NCBI GenBank assembly: GCA_963728365.1
Contig: CAVSJI010000001.1
Span: 248,001 to 312,000 of the forward strand
Direction of reading: 5' to 3'
Length of the DNA stretch: 64,000 nucleotides
From: VRUE01 sp963728365
GTDB taxonomy: Bacteria > Actinomycetota > Thermoleophilia > Solirubrobacterales > 70-9
Shown here: positions 1 through 7,403 of the stretch, piece after piece
How the letters are laid out: every line of letters begins with the position of its first letter
Numbering within the stretch: position 1 is the stretch's first letter
The notes under the pieces: generated by a model
Databases searched by the model: none
What the model saw: only the letters and a program-made list of their open reading frames with translations
Told to the model about the DNA's origin: nothing
Translations under genes and position numbers: made by a program

Positions 1-2
1 GG

Positions 3-71
3 CCGATCGGGCTGCGGGAGCTGACGACCTACAAGTACGTCGTCCACGGCGACGGCCAGATTCGTGAGTAG
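3..71 (+). CDS. proA: Gamma-glutamyl phosphate reductase, C-terminal end (partial)
   Basis: Only the last 22 codons are in the window, ending at a TAG at 69-71. The tail reads GLRELTTYKYVVHGDGQIRE, and the LTTYKY stretch followed by GDGQIR is the typical end of ProA, which reduces glutamyl 5-phosphate in proline synthesis. The stop overlaps the GTG start of nadD by 8 bases, and proA-nadD-rsfS is a common actinobacterial order. The assignment rests on this short tail and on context. Confidence 0.7.
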   Translation, partial: PIGLRELTTYKYVVHGDGQIRE

Positions 72-675
72 CTCGCAGGCCGCCGGCATCGGCGTGCTCG
101 GCTCGGCGTTCAACCCGCCGCACCTCGGGCACCTGGCGCTCGCCCAGGAGGCGCTCTGGCAGCTCGGGCTGGAGGAGGTGGTGCTGGTGCCGACCGGAAC
201 GGCACCGCACAAGCGGATCGCCGACGACCCCGGGCGGGAGCTGCGCCTGGCGATGACCCGGCTCGCCGCCGCCGACGACGCGCGCTTCTCCGTCTCCACC
301 CTGGAGGTCGAGCGCGACGGACCGTCCTACACGTATGAGACCTTGCAGCTGCTTGCGGATGAACGAGGCGACAGGGAGCTGGTGTTCGTGATGGGGGCGG
401 ACGCCGCGGTGGGCCTCGAGAGCTGGCGCGAGCCGCAGCGGGTGACCGAGTTGGCGCAGCTCGCGGTGGCGCGCCGAGCGGGCATCTCCGACGCCGAGGT
501 CACGGCCGTGCTGCGCAGCCTCGGGGCCGGGGGGCGGGCGACGATGCTGGAGATGCCGCAGTTCGGCGTCTCCTCCTCGGCGGTGCGCGAGCGGGCCTCG
601 GAGGGCCGGCCGTTGCGCTACCTGGTGCCCGAGCCGGTGGCGCGCTTCATCGAAGAGAAGGGGATCTACCGATGA
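64..675 (+). CDS. nadD: Nicotinate-nucleotide adenylyltransferase
   Basis: NadD transfers AMP from ATP to nicotinate mononucleotide, giving deamido-NAD in the cytoplasmic NAD pathway. The 203-residue protein shows the nucleotidyltransferase signature GSAFNPPHLGH at residues 13-23, with both histidines of the HxGH motif. Near the C-terminus SSSAVR (170-175) is the second conserved nucleotide-binding motif. Length is normal for the family. The GTG at 64 overlaps the proA stop by 8 bases and the gene's own stop overlaps the rsfS ATG (ATGA), so translation of the three genes is probably coupled. NAD kinase lies 4 kb downstream. Confidence 0.93.
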   Translation: MSSSQAAGIGVLGSAFNPPHLGHLALAQEALWQLGLEEVVLVPTGTAPHKRIADDPGRELRLAMTRLAAADDARFSVSTLEVERDGPSYTYETLQLLADERGDRELVFVMGADAAVGLESWREPQRVTELAQLAVARRAGISDAEVTAVLRSLGAGGRATMLEMPQFGVSSSAVRERASEGRPLRYLVPEPVARFIEEKGIYR

Positions 676-1085
676 GCGTCGAGGCCAAGTCGAGCGGCAG
701 CGAGGCGCTCGCCCGGGGGATCGCCGCGATCGCCGACGCGAAAGCGGCGACCGAGATCGTCGCGCTGGACATGCGCTCGCTGGTCTCCTACACCGACTTC
801 CTCGTCGTCTGCACAGCGCGCAACGAGCGTCAGGCGCGGGCGATCGCCGACGAGGTGAAGCTCGAGCTGAAGCAGGGGGGCGGGCTGCTGCCCGGCGGTT
901 CGGAGGCCTCCGAAGCGGCGGGCTGGATCGTGCTCGACTACCTCGACTGCGTGCTGCACGTCTTCACCGCCGAGGCGCGCGAGCGCTACCAGCTCGAGGA
1001 TCTCTGGCGCGAGGCGCCGCGGCTTGAGCTTGGGACGTTCGGGGATGGCGTCCGAGGGCACCTTTACGGTGCCGCGCATGGGTAG
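672..1085 (+). CDS. rsfS: Ribosomal silencing factor RsfS
   Basis: RsfS (Iojap/YbeB family) binds ribosomal protein uL14 and blocks joining of the 50S and 30S subunits when growth slows. The 137-residue protein has the family pattern: TEIVALDMRSLVSYTDFLV near residues 32-50, CTARNERQARAIADEV just after, and a C-terminal GWIVLDYLDCVLHVF followed by YQLEDLW. Its ATG overlaps the nadD stop and its own stop overlaps the next start by 8 bases, so it sits in one operon with nadD. Confidence 0.92.
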   Translation: MSVEAKSSGSEALARGIAAIADAKAATEIVALDMRSLVSYTDFLVVCTARNERQARAIADEVKLELKQGGGLLPGGSEASEAAGWIVLDYLDCVLHVFTAEARERYQLEDLWREAPRLELGTFGDGVRGHLYGAAHG

Positions 1086-1827
1086 CTTCAAGAGGGCGCT
1101 CCTCGGCTACCGCCGCACCGAAGTGGATGCGGCGATCGCCGCGCGTGAGGCCCGCGGCTGGGCGCTGGAGCGCGACGCGGAGGAGGCGCTTGGCCGCTGG
1201 CGCGAGGCGTCCGACGCGGCGGCGAGCGCTGAGGAGGATCTGGTGACGCTGGCAGAGATGGTGATCGAGCGCGAGCGCGAGATCCGCGGCCTGCACCAGC
1301 GGCTGCTGGAAGCCAACGAGCGCCACGACCGCAGCGTCGCCTCGCTGGAGGCCGTCTCGGCGAAGCTCGAGGAGATTCAGTCCCAAGCCCGCGGCCAGGC
1401 GACGCGGATCCGGATGAAGGCGCTGCGCGAGGCGGTCGAGGTCGGCCGCCGGGCGCAGGAGCTGACTGACGCCCAAGAGGCCAGCGAATCCGCGCCCGCG
1501 GCAGAGGCCCTGGCCGGCGAGGTCGAGCGCGCCGCCATGCACCTCTACGAAGGCCTGGTCAAAATCGAGATCGGCCCGCTCGACGACTTCTCCCAGCTGG
1601 TCGGCTTCGAGGACGCCGCCGGTCAGATCGACGCCACCTCGGAGATCTCGGTCGAGCGCTTCTCCGAGGGCCGCGCAACCCTCTCGATGCGCCTCAACGA
1701 GCCGGTCGAGCTGCTCCGCGAGCTCGAGGAGCGCTCCCCGCTCGAGTTCAAAGTCCGCCGCACCGCGGACGACAACCTGATCCTCGACATCGACGAGGAC
1801 CAGGGCCCCGAACAGCACGCCGCCTGA
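1078..1827 (+). CDS. DivIVA-like N-terminal coiled-coil protein
   Basis: This 249-residue protein begins MGSFKRALLGYRRTEVDAAI. GYRRTEVD matches the GYxxxEVD motif in the N-terminal membrane-targeting region of DivIVA/Wag31 proteins. A charged heptad-rich segment follows (about residues 25-135), then a C-terminal part of unknown type. An upstream in-frame ATG at 1024 would overlap rsfS by 61 bases, so the ATG at 1078, with the usual 8-base overlap, was chosen. It is probably co-translated with rsfS. The protein is too divergent and too far from the division cluster to be called the main DivIVA. A role in cell-pole or septum organisation is inference. Confidence 0.7.
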   Translation: MGSFKRALLGYRRTEVDAAIAAREARGWALERDAEEALGRWREASDAAASAEEDLVTLAEMVIEREREIRGLHQRLLEANERHDRSVASLEAVSAKLEEIQSQARGQATRIRMKALREAVEVGRRAQELTDAQEASESAPAAEALAGEVERAAMHLYEGLVKIEIGPLDDFSQLVGFEDAAGQIDATSEISVERFSEGRATLSMRLNEPVELLRELEERSPLEFKVRRTADDNLILDIDEDQGPEQHAA

Positions 1828-1857
1828 CCACCCGGCGCCGATACCCTTCATCCACCC

Positions 1858-1928
1858 GGCGCCCTGGCGGAGTGGTTACGCAGCGGCCTGCAAAGCCGTT
1901 TACACCGGTTCGATTCCGGTGGGCGCCT
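1858..1928 (+). tRNA. tRNA-Cys (anticodon GCA)
   Basis: The acceptor arms GGCGCCC (1858-1864) and GGGCGCC (1921-1927) pair perfectly. The anticodon stem 1883-1887/1895-1899 closes a loop with GCA at 1890-1892, and the T arm is 1904-1920. The discriminator is U at 1928 and CCA is not encoded. The 3' 49 bases, from the anticodon arm onward, are repeated at 3003-3051, which marks this gene as an integration target. Confidence 0.93.
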
Positions 1929-1934
1929 CTGGGT
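1886..1934 (+). repeat. Left copy of tRNA-Cys 3'-end direct repeat (att-like)
   Basis: These 49 bases cover the 3' half of tRNA-Cys plus 6 bases beyond it. They recur at 3003-3051 with a single difference (C at 1897, T at 3014). A tRNA 3' end repeated in direct orientation about 1.1 kb away is the footprint left by tyrosine-recombinase integration into a tRNA gene. No integrase remains between the copies. Confidence 0.8.
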
Positions 1935-1959
1935 CTAGCGGGCGGATTACGTCCGCTAG
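1935..1959 (+). terminator. Hairpin just after tRNA-Cys
   Basis: CTAGCGG at 1935-1941 and CCGCTAG at 1953-1959 form a perfect 7-bp stem with an 11-base loop, directly after the repeat. No T tract follows. It may be a terminator for the tRNA transcript or a feature of the integrated element. Confidence 0.4.
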
Positions 1960-2290
1960 AGCGGTTTGCTGCTGATTCTGCGCCGCAACCGGAATCCGGC
2001 CAGACGATCAAGGTGCGCGAGTCATGGGACCTAAAGGAGGGGTTGATTGCTCCCAAGACCCGCACCTCCCGGGCGGACGACCCCCGTTCTGGGTGTCCTG
2101 CGCGAACTGTTGCATGACCGACGCTCTTAGGGTGATCAGTGCACCGACGAGGCCCTGACCTTCGCAGGAGCTGATGGCCTGCTGATGCCCGGCACCGAGG
2201 CCGAAGCGGCAGCGCCGCTGGACGCCTTCCTCGACCGGGACCAGTGACCGGATTGGGCCTCGGGGTAGCCGAATAGACTCGCCGCCGAAC
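1960..2290. other. Gene-poor stretch inside the tRNA-Cys element
   Basis: About 330 bases with no convincing intact gene. A 44-codon reading frame starts at the ATG near 2023 but has no recognisable features. A second short frame ending at the TGA near 2247 (...PLDAFLDRDQ) lacks a start codon. Both look like remains of genes lost from the integrated element. Confidence 0.4.
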
Positions 2291-2467
2291 GTGGGCCACA
2301 AGCGTGACATCAAGCAATTCCGGCAAGCCTGCAAGGAGGCGGGGCTGACCATCCGGGAGCGGCACGAAGCGAGTGAGGCGCTTCACGCGGAGAAGCAGGC
2401 TGGGAGCGTGCAGGCGAACATGAGCTATGGAGAACTGCTGGCATGGCTGCGACAATGGAAGAGCTAG
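2291..2467 (+). CDS. Small protein of unknown function (58 aa)
   Basis: Starting at GTG 2291, the frame reads VGHKRDIKQFRQACKEAG and ends SYGELLAWLRQWKS. The pattern of an N-terminal xxRDIKQFRxAxKxAG helix and a C-terminal (S/T)YxELLxxLxxW motif resembles small modules found at the ends of polymorphic-toxin and phage-like proteins. That resemblance is from memory and not proven. It overlaps the next gene by 25 bases in another frame, which is typical of a two-gene cassette. The sequence lies inside the tRNA-Cys element. The start is uncertain. Confidence 0.45.
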   Translation: MGHKRDIKQFRQACKEAGLTIRERHEASEALHAEKQAGSVQANMSYGELLAWLRQWKS

Positions 2468-2874
2468 TGGCAACCGCAGTCGCACTTGACGCTTCGCCTC
2501 TCAATGTCTTGCGCTCCATGCGTGGGCAGATCGTCGATGCCCGGATCGCCTACCCGAAGGTTCTTCACGTCGAGGTCAAGGACTCGACTGGCGAACTCTG
2601 GCGACTCGCCACGCAGGATGCGGAATGGTTCCCGACCGACCCAACCGAGCTGGTGGGCCGCTCAGTGGACGATGCCGACATCGACGGAGAGACGGGCGAG
2701 CTGCGCTGCAAGCTCTCCGATGGCTCCGTGCTCGACGTGAAGCCTGCCGCCCGAGAGGCGGAGGACGATCCGCCGAATTGGGAGCTGATCACGCCGGGCG
2801 GCGTCGTCCTCGAGTTCGGGCCCGGCGTGCGCTGGCAGATTGGCAGTGCTGACAGCCGCCCGTCCTCTCGCTGA
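2443..2874 (+). CDS. Hypothetical acidic protein of the tRNA-Cys element
   Basis: A 143-residue acidic protein starting MAATMEELVATAVAL. It has no signal peptide, membrane segment or motif I recognise. Regular short beta-like segments such as VLHVEVKDSTGELWRL and VVLEFGPGVRWQIG suggest a small beta-rich soluble fold. It overlaps the preceding 58-codon gene by 25 bases. Its place between two copies of a tRNA 3' end says it came with a mobile element. A role as partner of the preceding small gene (for example immunity or antitoxin) is only a guess from gene layout. Confidence 0.5.
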   Translation: MAATMEELVATAVALDASPLNVLRSMRGQIVDARIAYPKVLHVEVKDSTGELWRLATQDAEWFPTDPTELVGRSVDDADIDGETGELRCKLSDGSVLDVKPAAREAEDDPPNWELITPGGVVLEFGPGVRWQIGSADSRPSSR

Positions 2875-3002
2875 CAGACTCCGGGTAACCGCGCTCCCGG
2901 TGCCTGCAGATGTTACGGCGGCACGGTCCCTCACGGTGGAACAGACGGTGGCACGACCAGCCCATTTGGCTTGAGCAAGCCGAACGCACCGCCCGTAAAC
3001 GC

Positions 3003-3051
3003 GCCTGCAAAGCTGTTTACACCGGTTCGATTCCGGTGGGCGCCTCTGGGT
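3003..3051 (+). repeat. Right copy of tRNA-Cys 3'-end direct repeat (att-like)
   Basis: Matches 1886-1934 at 48 of 49 positions, from the anticodon loop through the acceptor 3' strand and 6 bases beyond. Homology stops at the 5' side of the anticodon stem, so this is not a second tRNA gene. It would be the distal attachment site of the element. Confidence 0.8.
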
Positions 3052-3531
3052 TCAGTTGCCGCCCGAAGACCTGAATGCAACAGCTCGTGTCCGCGACGCG
3101 AGTCCGGCGATTCCCTCTTCGTCCAGATTGGACACGCCGAACGCCCTTCCCAGCTCGCGGGCCGCGGCGGGGTGGTCGCGGACGTAGGTGGTCAGAAGCT
3201 CTACTCGCTCGGAATCGTCGAGGAAGCGCTGGTGGGGATGTCGCCAGCATCGACGGCGGACGATCACCTCTTCCGGGGGTGCGGCCTCCAGGTTGCGGTA
3301 CCACTGGGTGCTCGGTCCCCAGCCGGCGACGACGGAGACCTCAAGCGCCTCGCGATCGAAGCGCGCGACCTCGACCACCGTACGACGGAGCTTGCCGCTC
3401 TTGCGGCCACGGTGGGTGATGCAGAGGAAGCGATTGCCGAAGAGCCAGCCGAGCCGGACTCGGTAGAGCCAGACCGGCGCCTTGAGGAAGGCCTTTATCA
3501 CCGGTCCCGGCGGCCGGTCTATGAGCGCCAC
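3052..3531 (-). CDS. Deazaflavin (F420)-dependent nitroreductase family protein
   Basis: A 159-residue protein of the DDN-like split-barrel family. These enzymes use reduced coenzyme F420 for redox reactions on varied substrates in actinobacteria. The diagnostic order is present: LYRVRLGWLFGNRFLCITHRG, then GRKSGKLRRTVVEVARFD, then VVAGWGPSTQWYRNLEA. The start is taken as the GTG at 3529-3531. Its stop codon (complement of 3052-3054) touches the right att-like repeat, so the 3' end of this gene is the element boundary. A truncated VOC fragment lies just upstream on the same strand. Substrate unknown. Confidence 0.8.
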   Translation of the reverse strand: MALIDRPPGPVIKAFLKAPVWLYRVRLGWLFGNRFLCITHRGRKSGKLRRTVVEVARFDREALEVSVVAGWGPSTQWYRNLEAAPPEEVIVRRRCWRHPHQRFLDDSERVELLTTYVRDHPAAARELGRAFGVSNLDEEGIAGLASRTRAVAFRSSGGN

Positions 3532-3562
3532 TTGCTCACTGCTGGCGCCTCAGCCGATCTCT

Positions 3563-3655
3563 TCATGCAAGGAGCCCGAGCCCGCTGAAGAACTCGATTG
3601 CAGCCGCCAGATCTTCGACCACGATGCCGACGTGTTCCAGCTTCTGGATTCCCAC
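3563..3655 (-). pseudogene. N-terminal fragment of a VOC (glyoxalase/bleomycin-resistance) protein
   Basis: From the GTG at 3655 the frame reads VGIQKLEHVGIVVEDLAAAI then EFFSGLGLLA and stops after 30 codons. LEHVGIVVEDLxxAxxFFxxLGL is the first beta-alpha-beta unit of VOC-fold proteins (glyoxalase I and relatives), including the first metal-ligand histidine. The usual remaining 100 or so residues are absent, and the sequence runs into the flank of the oxidoreductase gene. This looks like a deletion remnant. Confidence 0.7.
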
Positions 3656-4099
3656 GCGCCCGATGGTAGGGAATCGCCCCACAACAGAAAACGCCCCGGC
3701 GGGGAGCCGAGGCGAGTTCTGGGGTTACTACAGGGAGGAGAGATTATTTATCTCTATATATGTGGATCCGTGGGAGGTAGGTGGGCCCATTGATGTGTCG
3801 CGGTGCGGTCATCGTGGGAGACGATGAGCGCCATATGGGCGACGCCGAGCCCAGCCAAGAAGTCTTTTTCGTTCTGCCCCTTATCGGTTGTCCTCTGCGA
3901 ATCCTTGAACAGCATACGAACGTATGTGCGCTTTGTGTGTGAGTGCGATCACAGTCGCAGAGCACATTTCCGGGCGCCCCGCTGCTCGTGGGGTACCCGA
4001 CTTTCCAGCATCGAATCACGCTCGTCCAAAGCTTGGTTAAAAAGCTGTATCGGGCTTGGAGGGATGGCCGGCGGGCGAGGCGGCGCTACGGTTGCGGCG
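3656..4099. other. AT-rich intergenic region before tlyA
   Basis: This 444-base gap is clearly richer in A and T than its surroundings, especially 3740-3765 and 3880-3960. It contains a 6-bp hairpin AGAGAT/ATCTCT at 3739-3755 and a CATACG-AA-CGTATG palindrome at 3913-3926. No supportable gene is seen. The composition suggests leftover foreign DNA or a strong promoter region for tlyA. Confidence 0.45.
3913..3926. promoter_or_regulatory. CATACG-AA-CGTATG palindrome upstream of tlyA
   Basis: Perfect 6-bp arms with a 2-base centre, in AT-rich DNA about 175 bases before tlyA. The overlapping 3917-3930 resembles the actinobacterial LexA box (CGAAC, four bases, GTTCG) but has GTGCG in the right half. 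A regulator site is plausible, and its identity is unknown. Confidence 0.3.
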
Positions 4100-4882
4100 A
4101 TGAAGAAGGCCCGGATAGACGCGGTGCTCGCCGAGCGCGGGCTCTTCCCCTCGCGTACGGCCGCGGCCGGCGCCGTGCGGGCCGGCGCGGTGCGCGTCGG
4201 CGTCGACGGGCCGGTTGCCGTGCGGCCCAGCCAGCTGGTCGAGCCCGAGGCGGCGCTCGTCGTCGACGAGGGGCCGCGCTTCGTCTCGCGCGGCGGAATC
4301 AAGCTCGAGAACGCACTCGAGGCGCTCGGCATCGCAGTGGCCGGTCGCGACTGCCTCGACGTCGGCGCTTCGACCGGCGGCTTTACCGACTGTCTGCTGC
4401 AGCGCCACGCGGCCCGCGTGGCGGCGGTCGACGTCGCCTACGGCCAGATCGACGTGCGCCTGCGCGAGGACTCCCGCGTCACTGTGATCGAGCGACTCAA
4501 CGCTCGTGAGCTGATCGCCGCCGACCTGCCGTTTGCGCCCTCGCTGGCGACCGTTGACGTCTCCTTCATCTCGCTCGCCAAGGTGCTGCCGGCCGTCGCG
4601 CGCTGCATGGCACCCGGGGGCGAGGTCCTGGCGATGGTCAAGCCGCAGTTCGAGCTTGGCCGCAAGCGGGTCGGCAAGGGGGTCGTGCGCGATGCCGCCG
4701 ACCGGCGCGAGGCGGTGCTCGGCGTCGCCGAGGCGGCGCGCGACCTCGGGCTCGCGATTCGCGGTTTCGCTCCCTCTGGCCTGCCGGGGCCGAAGGGCAA
4801 CCGGGAGACCTTCGTCTGGTGCGGTGGTGCCGGAGCGGGAATCGACGACCTCGAGGCCGCCGTCGGCGAGGTGGACGCCTGA
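4100..4882 (+). CDS. tlyA: TlyA family rRNA (cytidine-2'-O)-methyltransferase
   Basis: TlyA methylates the 2'-hydroxyl of cytidines in 16S and 23S rRNA; in mycobacteria this is needed for capreomycin sensitivity. The 260-residue protein has an N-terminal S4-type RNA-binding domain (RIDAVLAERGLFPSR from residue 5). SRGGIKLE (63-70) comes next, then the AdoMet motif DVGASTGGFTDC (87-98). DVSFISL, MVKPQFELG and a C-terminal KGNRETFV complete the K-D-K-E catalytic set of FtsJ-like 2'-O methylases. A longer in-frame ORF begins at 3803, but homology and the initial MKKARIDAVL favour ATG 4100. Next gene is nadK, as in Mycobacterium. Confidence 0.9.
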   Translation: MKKARIDAVLAERGLFPSRTAAAGAVRAGAVRVGVDGPVAVRPSQLVEPEAALVVDEGPRFVSRGGIKLENALEALGIAVAGRDCLDVGASTGGFTDCLLQRHAARVAAVDVAYGQIDVRLREDSRVTVIERLNARELIAADLPFAPSLATVDVSFISLAKVLPAVARCMAPGGEVLAMVKPQFELGRKRVGKGVVRDAADRREAVLGVAEAARDLGLAIRGFAPSGLPGPKGNRETFVWCGGAGAGIDDLEAAVGEVDA

Positions 4883-4939
4883 TGGTGGTCGAGTTTCCCT
4901 CCCTCCAGGGGCAGGAAAGTGGACCAGGGAGTCGGCTCG

Positions 4940-5791
4940 ATGCCTGAGAAGACGGCGGTCCTGATCACCCACTCGCACCCGCCCGCCGCGACCGAGGCGG
5001 TGCGGCTCGCGATCGAGGCGGCGCGGGAGGCCGGCTGGCGCCTGGTCGCCACCGCCGAGGAGATCGCCAAGCACAACCACGCGGCGGCCGACCTCGAGGC
5101 GGTTGAGGCGCTGCCCGCCGACCCCGACCTCTGCCTGGTGCTCGGCGGGGACGGCTCGATCCTGCATGCCCTGCGTCGCTTCGCCCGCACCCCGGCCCCG
5201 GTCTTCGGCGTCAACTTCGGCACCGTCGGCTTCCTCGCTGCGGTCGAGCGCGACGACGCCGGGCAGGGGATCCGCCGCGCCCTGGCCGGCGAGACCGAGA
5301 CGATCGATCTGCCGGCGCTGGCGATCGAGGTCGACGGCGAGGAGCGGGTCGCCTTCAACGACGTCAGCTTCAGTCGCCGCCCGCGCGACCGGGTCGCCGA
5401 GCTCACCTACCGGATCGCCGGCGAGGAGGTGGGGAACGTGCGCTGCGACGGCCTGGTCGCTGCCACCCCGGCCGGCTCGACCGGGTACAACCTCGCCAAT
5501 CAGGGACCGATCCTCGCCTGGGGCGTGAAGGGCTACGTCGTCTCCTACATCTCGCCCCACTCGCTCACCGCGCGGGCCCTGGTCGTCGCCCCCGGCGACG
5601 TGCTCGCCGTCGGCAACGCTCCCGGCCGCGCGCCGGTCGACGTGGCGATCGACGGCGTCCAGGTCGCCAACCTCGCCCCGGGAGACGCCCTAGACGTCCG
5701 TTTTGCCGAAGCCGTGGGCCGCCTGGCTCAGCTCCCCGGCACAAGCTTCTACCAGCGAATTCGCGAGAAGTTCGGGCACTTGGCCGTCTGA
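4940..5791 (+). CDS. nadK: NAD kinase
   Basis: NadK phosphorylates NAD to NADP in the cytoplasm. The 283-residue protein has the ATP/NAD-binding GGDGS at 69-73, NFGTVGFL at 92-99, FNDVSFSR near 139 and the glycine-rich DGLVAATPAGSTGY at 170-183, all family hallmarks. ATG 4940 has CAGGGAG nine bases upstream. An in-frame GTG at 4919, also with a good ribosome site, would add seven residues, so the start is not certain. It stands between tlyA and (after an MFS gene) recN, the conserved actinobacterial order. Confidence 0.94.
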   Translation: MPEKTAVLITHSHPPAATEAVRLAIEAAREAGWRLVATAEEIAKHNHAAADLEAVEALPADPDLCLVLGGDGSILHALRRFARTPAPVFGVNFGTVGFLAAVERDDAGQGIRRALAGETETIDLPALAIEVDGEERVAFNDVSFSRRPRDRVAELTYRIAGEEVGNVRCDGLVAATPAGSTGYNLANQGPILAWGVKGYVVSYISPHSLTARALVVAPGDVLAVGNAPGRAPVDVAIDGVQVANLAPGDALDVRFAEAVGRLAQLPGTSFYQRIREKFGHLAV

Positions 5792-5836
5792 GAGCGCCTG
5801 TCCCGGCCCACCACCTCGGTTCTCTAGGGTTCGCGC

Positions 5837-7354
5837 ATGGAGCGCAAGTGGTGGACTCTCGTCCTGATCACGATCGCGACGTTCATGCTGCTGCTGGACA
5901 TCACGGTCGTCAACGTCGCCCTGCCCGACATCCAGCGCGAACTGCACGCCAGCCTCTCCAGCCTGCAGTGGGTGGTCGACGCCTACTCGCTGATGCTCGC
6001 CGCCTGCCTGCTGACCGCCGGCTCGCTCGGCGACCGATTGGGGCGGCGCCGGGTGTTCTCGCTCGGCTTCGGGATCTTCACCTTCGCCTCGTTCCTCTGT
6101 GGGATCTCCGGCGAGCCGACGCTGCTCAACCTGGCTCGCGGCCTGCAGGGAATCGGCGGCGCGGCGATGTTCGCGACCTCGCTGGCGCTGATCGGCCAGG
6201 AGTTCCACGGCAAGGACCGAGCGACCGCGTTTGGCGTCTGGGGCGCGGCGATCGGCGGCGCGGTGGCGATCGGGCCGCTGGTCGGCGGCGTGATCACCGA
6301 GAACCTCGGCTGGGAGTGGATCTTCTTCGTCAACGTGCCGATCGGCGCGGTCGCGATCGCCCTGACCGAGAGCAAGCTGGCCAACGTCGCCGCCCAGGAT
6401 CCACAGCGGATCGACCTGCCCGGGCTGGCCAGCTTCTCGATCGGCCTCTTCCTGCTGATCTTCGGCCTGATCCGCGGCAACCCGGAGGGCTGGGGGAGCC
6501 CGACGATCGTCGCCTCGCTGGGGGGCTCGGTCGCCTTCCTGCTCGCTTTCCTGGCGATTGAGGCGCGCAGCTCGCACCCGATGCTCGAGCTCGCTCTCTT
6601 CCGCAAGCCCGCCTTCAACGGCGTCTCGGCGGTTGCCTTCGGGCTCTCGGCGGGGATGTTCGCGATGTTCCTCTACCTGACGATCTACCTGCAGGGCGTG
6701 CAGGGCTTTTCGCCGCTCGAAACCGGGCTGCGCTTCCTGCCGCTCACCGTGCTCTCCTTCATCGCCTCGCCGATCGCCGGCTCGCTCTCCCACAGAATCC
6801 CGATCCGGGTGCTGCTCGGGGTGGGGCTGACGCTGGTCGGGATCGGGCTGCTGCTGATGCACGGCCTCAGCGCCGACTCGCCGGAGAGCGATCTGCTGGC
6901 CGGCTTCCTGATCGCCGGCGTCGGGATCGGCACCACCAATCCTGGCATCGGCCAGGCGGCGATCGCGGTCGTGCCACCCGCGAAAGCCGGTATGGGCTCG
7001 GGCATCAACACGACCTTTCGGCAGGTGGGCATCGCCACCGGAGTCGCCTCGCTGGGCGCCGTCTTCCAGGGCCGCGTCGACTCGAAGCTGCACGAGCTGT
7101 TGCCACAGGCGCCGGCGGGGCTCGCCGACGCGGTCTCCTCGGGCGGCTCGCGCGCCGCGGCCGCGCTCGCCCCGCACGCCCAGCAGGGTCGGATCGTCGA
7201 GGCCTCGAAGGTCGCCTTCGTCAGCGGCTTCAACGAGATCCTCCTGATCGGCGCGATCCTCTCTTTCGTCGGCGCCGGCCTCGGCTTCTTCCTGGTGCGC
7301 TCGAGCGACTTCGTGCAGTCGACGGAGGCGGTTCCCGAGGGCGCCGCGGCCTGA
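5837..7354 (+). CDS. MFS drug exporter, DHA2 (EmrB/QacA) family
   Basis: A 505-residue membrane protein with about 14 hydrophobic segments, the layout of the DHA2 proton-driven multidrug exporters. DITVVNVALPDI at 21-32 is the family motif in helix 1, and GDRLGRRR at 65-72 is the loop 2-3 motif A. A glycine-rich motif C (GGAVAIGPLVGG) appears in the fifth segment. It inserts between nadK and recN, which are usually adjacent, so it is an addition to the conserved block. Substrate cannot be read from sequence. Codon use matches neighbours. Confidence 0.87.
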   Translation: MERKWWTLVLITIATFMLLLDITVVNVALPDIQRELHASLSSLQWVVDAYSLMLAACLLTAGSLGDRLGRRRVFSLGFGIFTFASFLCGISGEPTLLNLARGLQGIGGAAMFATSLALIGQEFHGKDRATAFGVWGAAIGGAVAIGPLVGGVITENLGWEWIFFVNVPIGAVAIALTESKLANVAAQDPQRIDLPGLASFSIGLFLLIFGLIRGNPEGWGSPTIVASLGGSVAFLLAFLAIEARSSHPMLELALFRKPAFNGVSAVAFGLSAGMFAMFLYLTIYLQGVQGFSPLETGLRFLPLTVLSFIASPIAGSLSHRIPIRVLLGVGLTLVGIGLLLMHGLSADSPESDLLAGFLIAGVGIGTTNPGIGQAAIAVVPPAKAGMGSGINTTFRQVGIATGVASLGAVFQGRVDSKLHELLPQAPAGLADAVSSGGSRAAAALAPHAQQGRIVEASKVAFVSGFNEILLIGAILSFVGAGLGFFLVRSSDFVQSTEAVPEGAAA

Positions 7355-7403
7355 CCGCCGGTGGGCGGCGACCGCGTCCGCGGGCGCTGGTACACAGAGC
7401 TTC

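Noticed and set aside
1829..1863. 12-base direct repeat CCACCCGGCGCC before and at the tRNA-Cys 5' end
   Set aside because: Short, GC-rich and partly within the tRNA acceptor stem. Likely chance.
2023..2157. 44-codon frame in the tRNA-Cys element (MGPKGGVDCSQDP...)
   Set aside because: No recognisable features and an atypical composition; treated as non-coding remains.
3917..3930. LexA (SOS) box upstream of tlyA
   Set aside because: The right half reads GTGCG and not GTTCG, and tlyA is not an SOS gene. Kept only as a general palindrome.
4870..4920. TTTCC/GGAAA inverted repeat between tlyA and nadK as a terminator
   Set aside because: Stem is short and interrupted, and the genes are probably co-transcribed.
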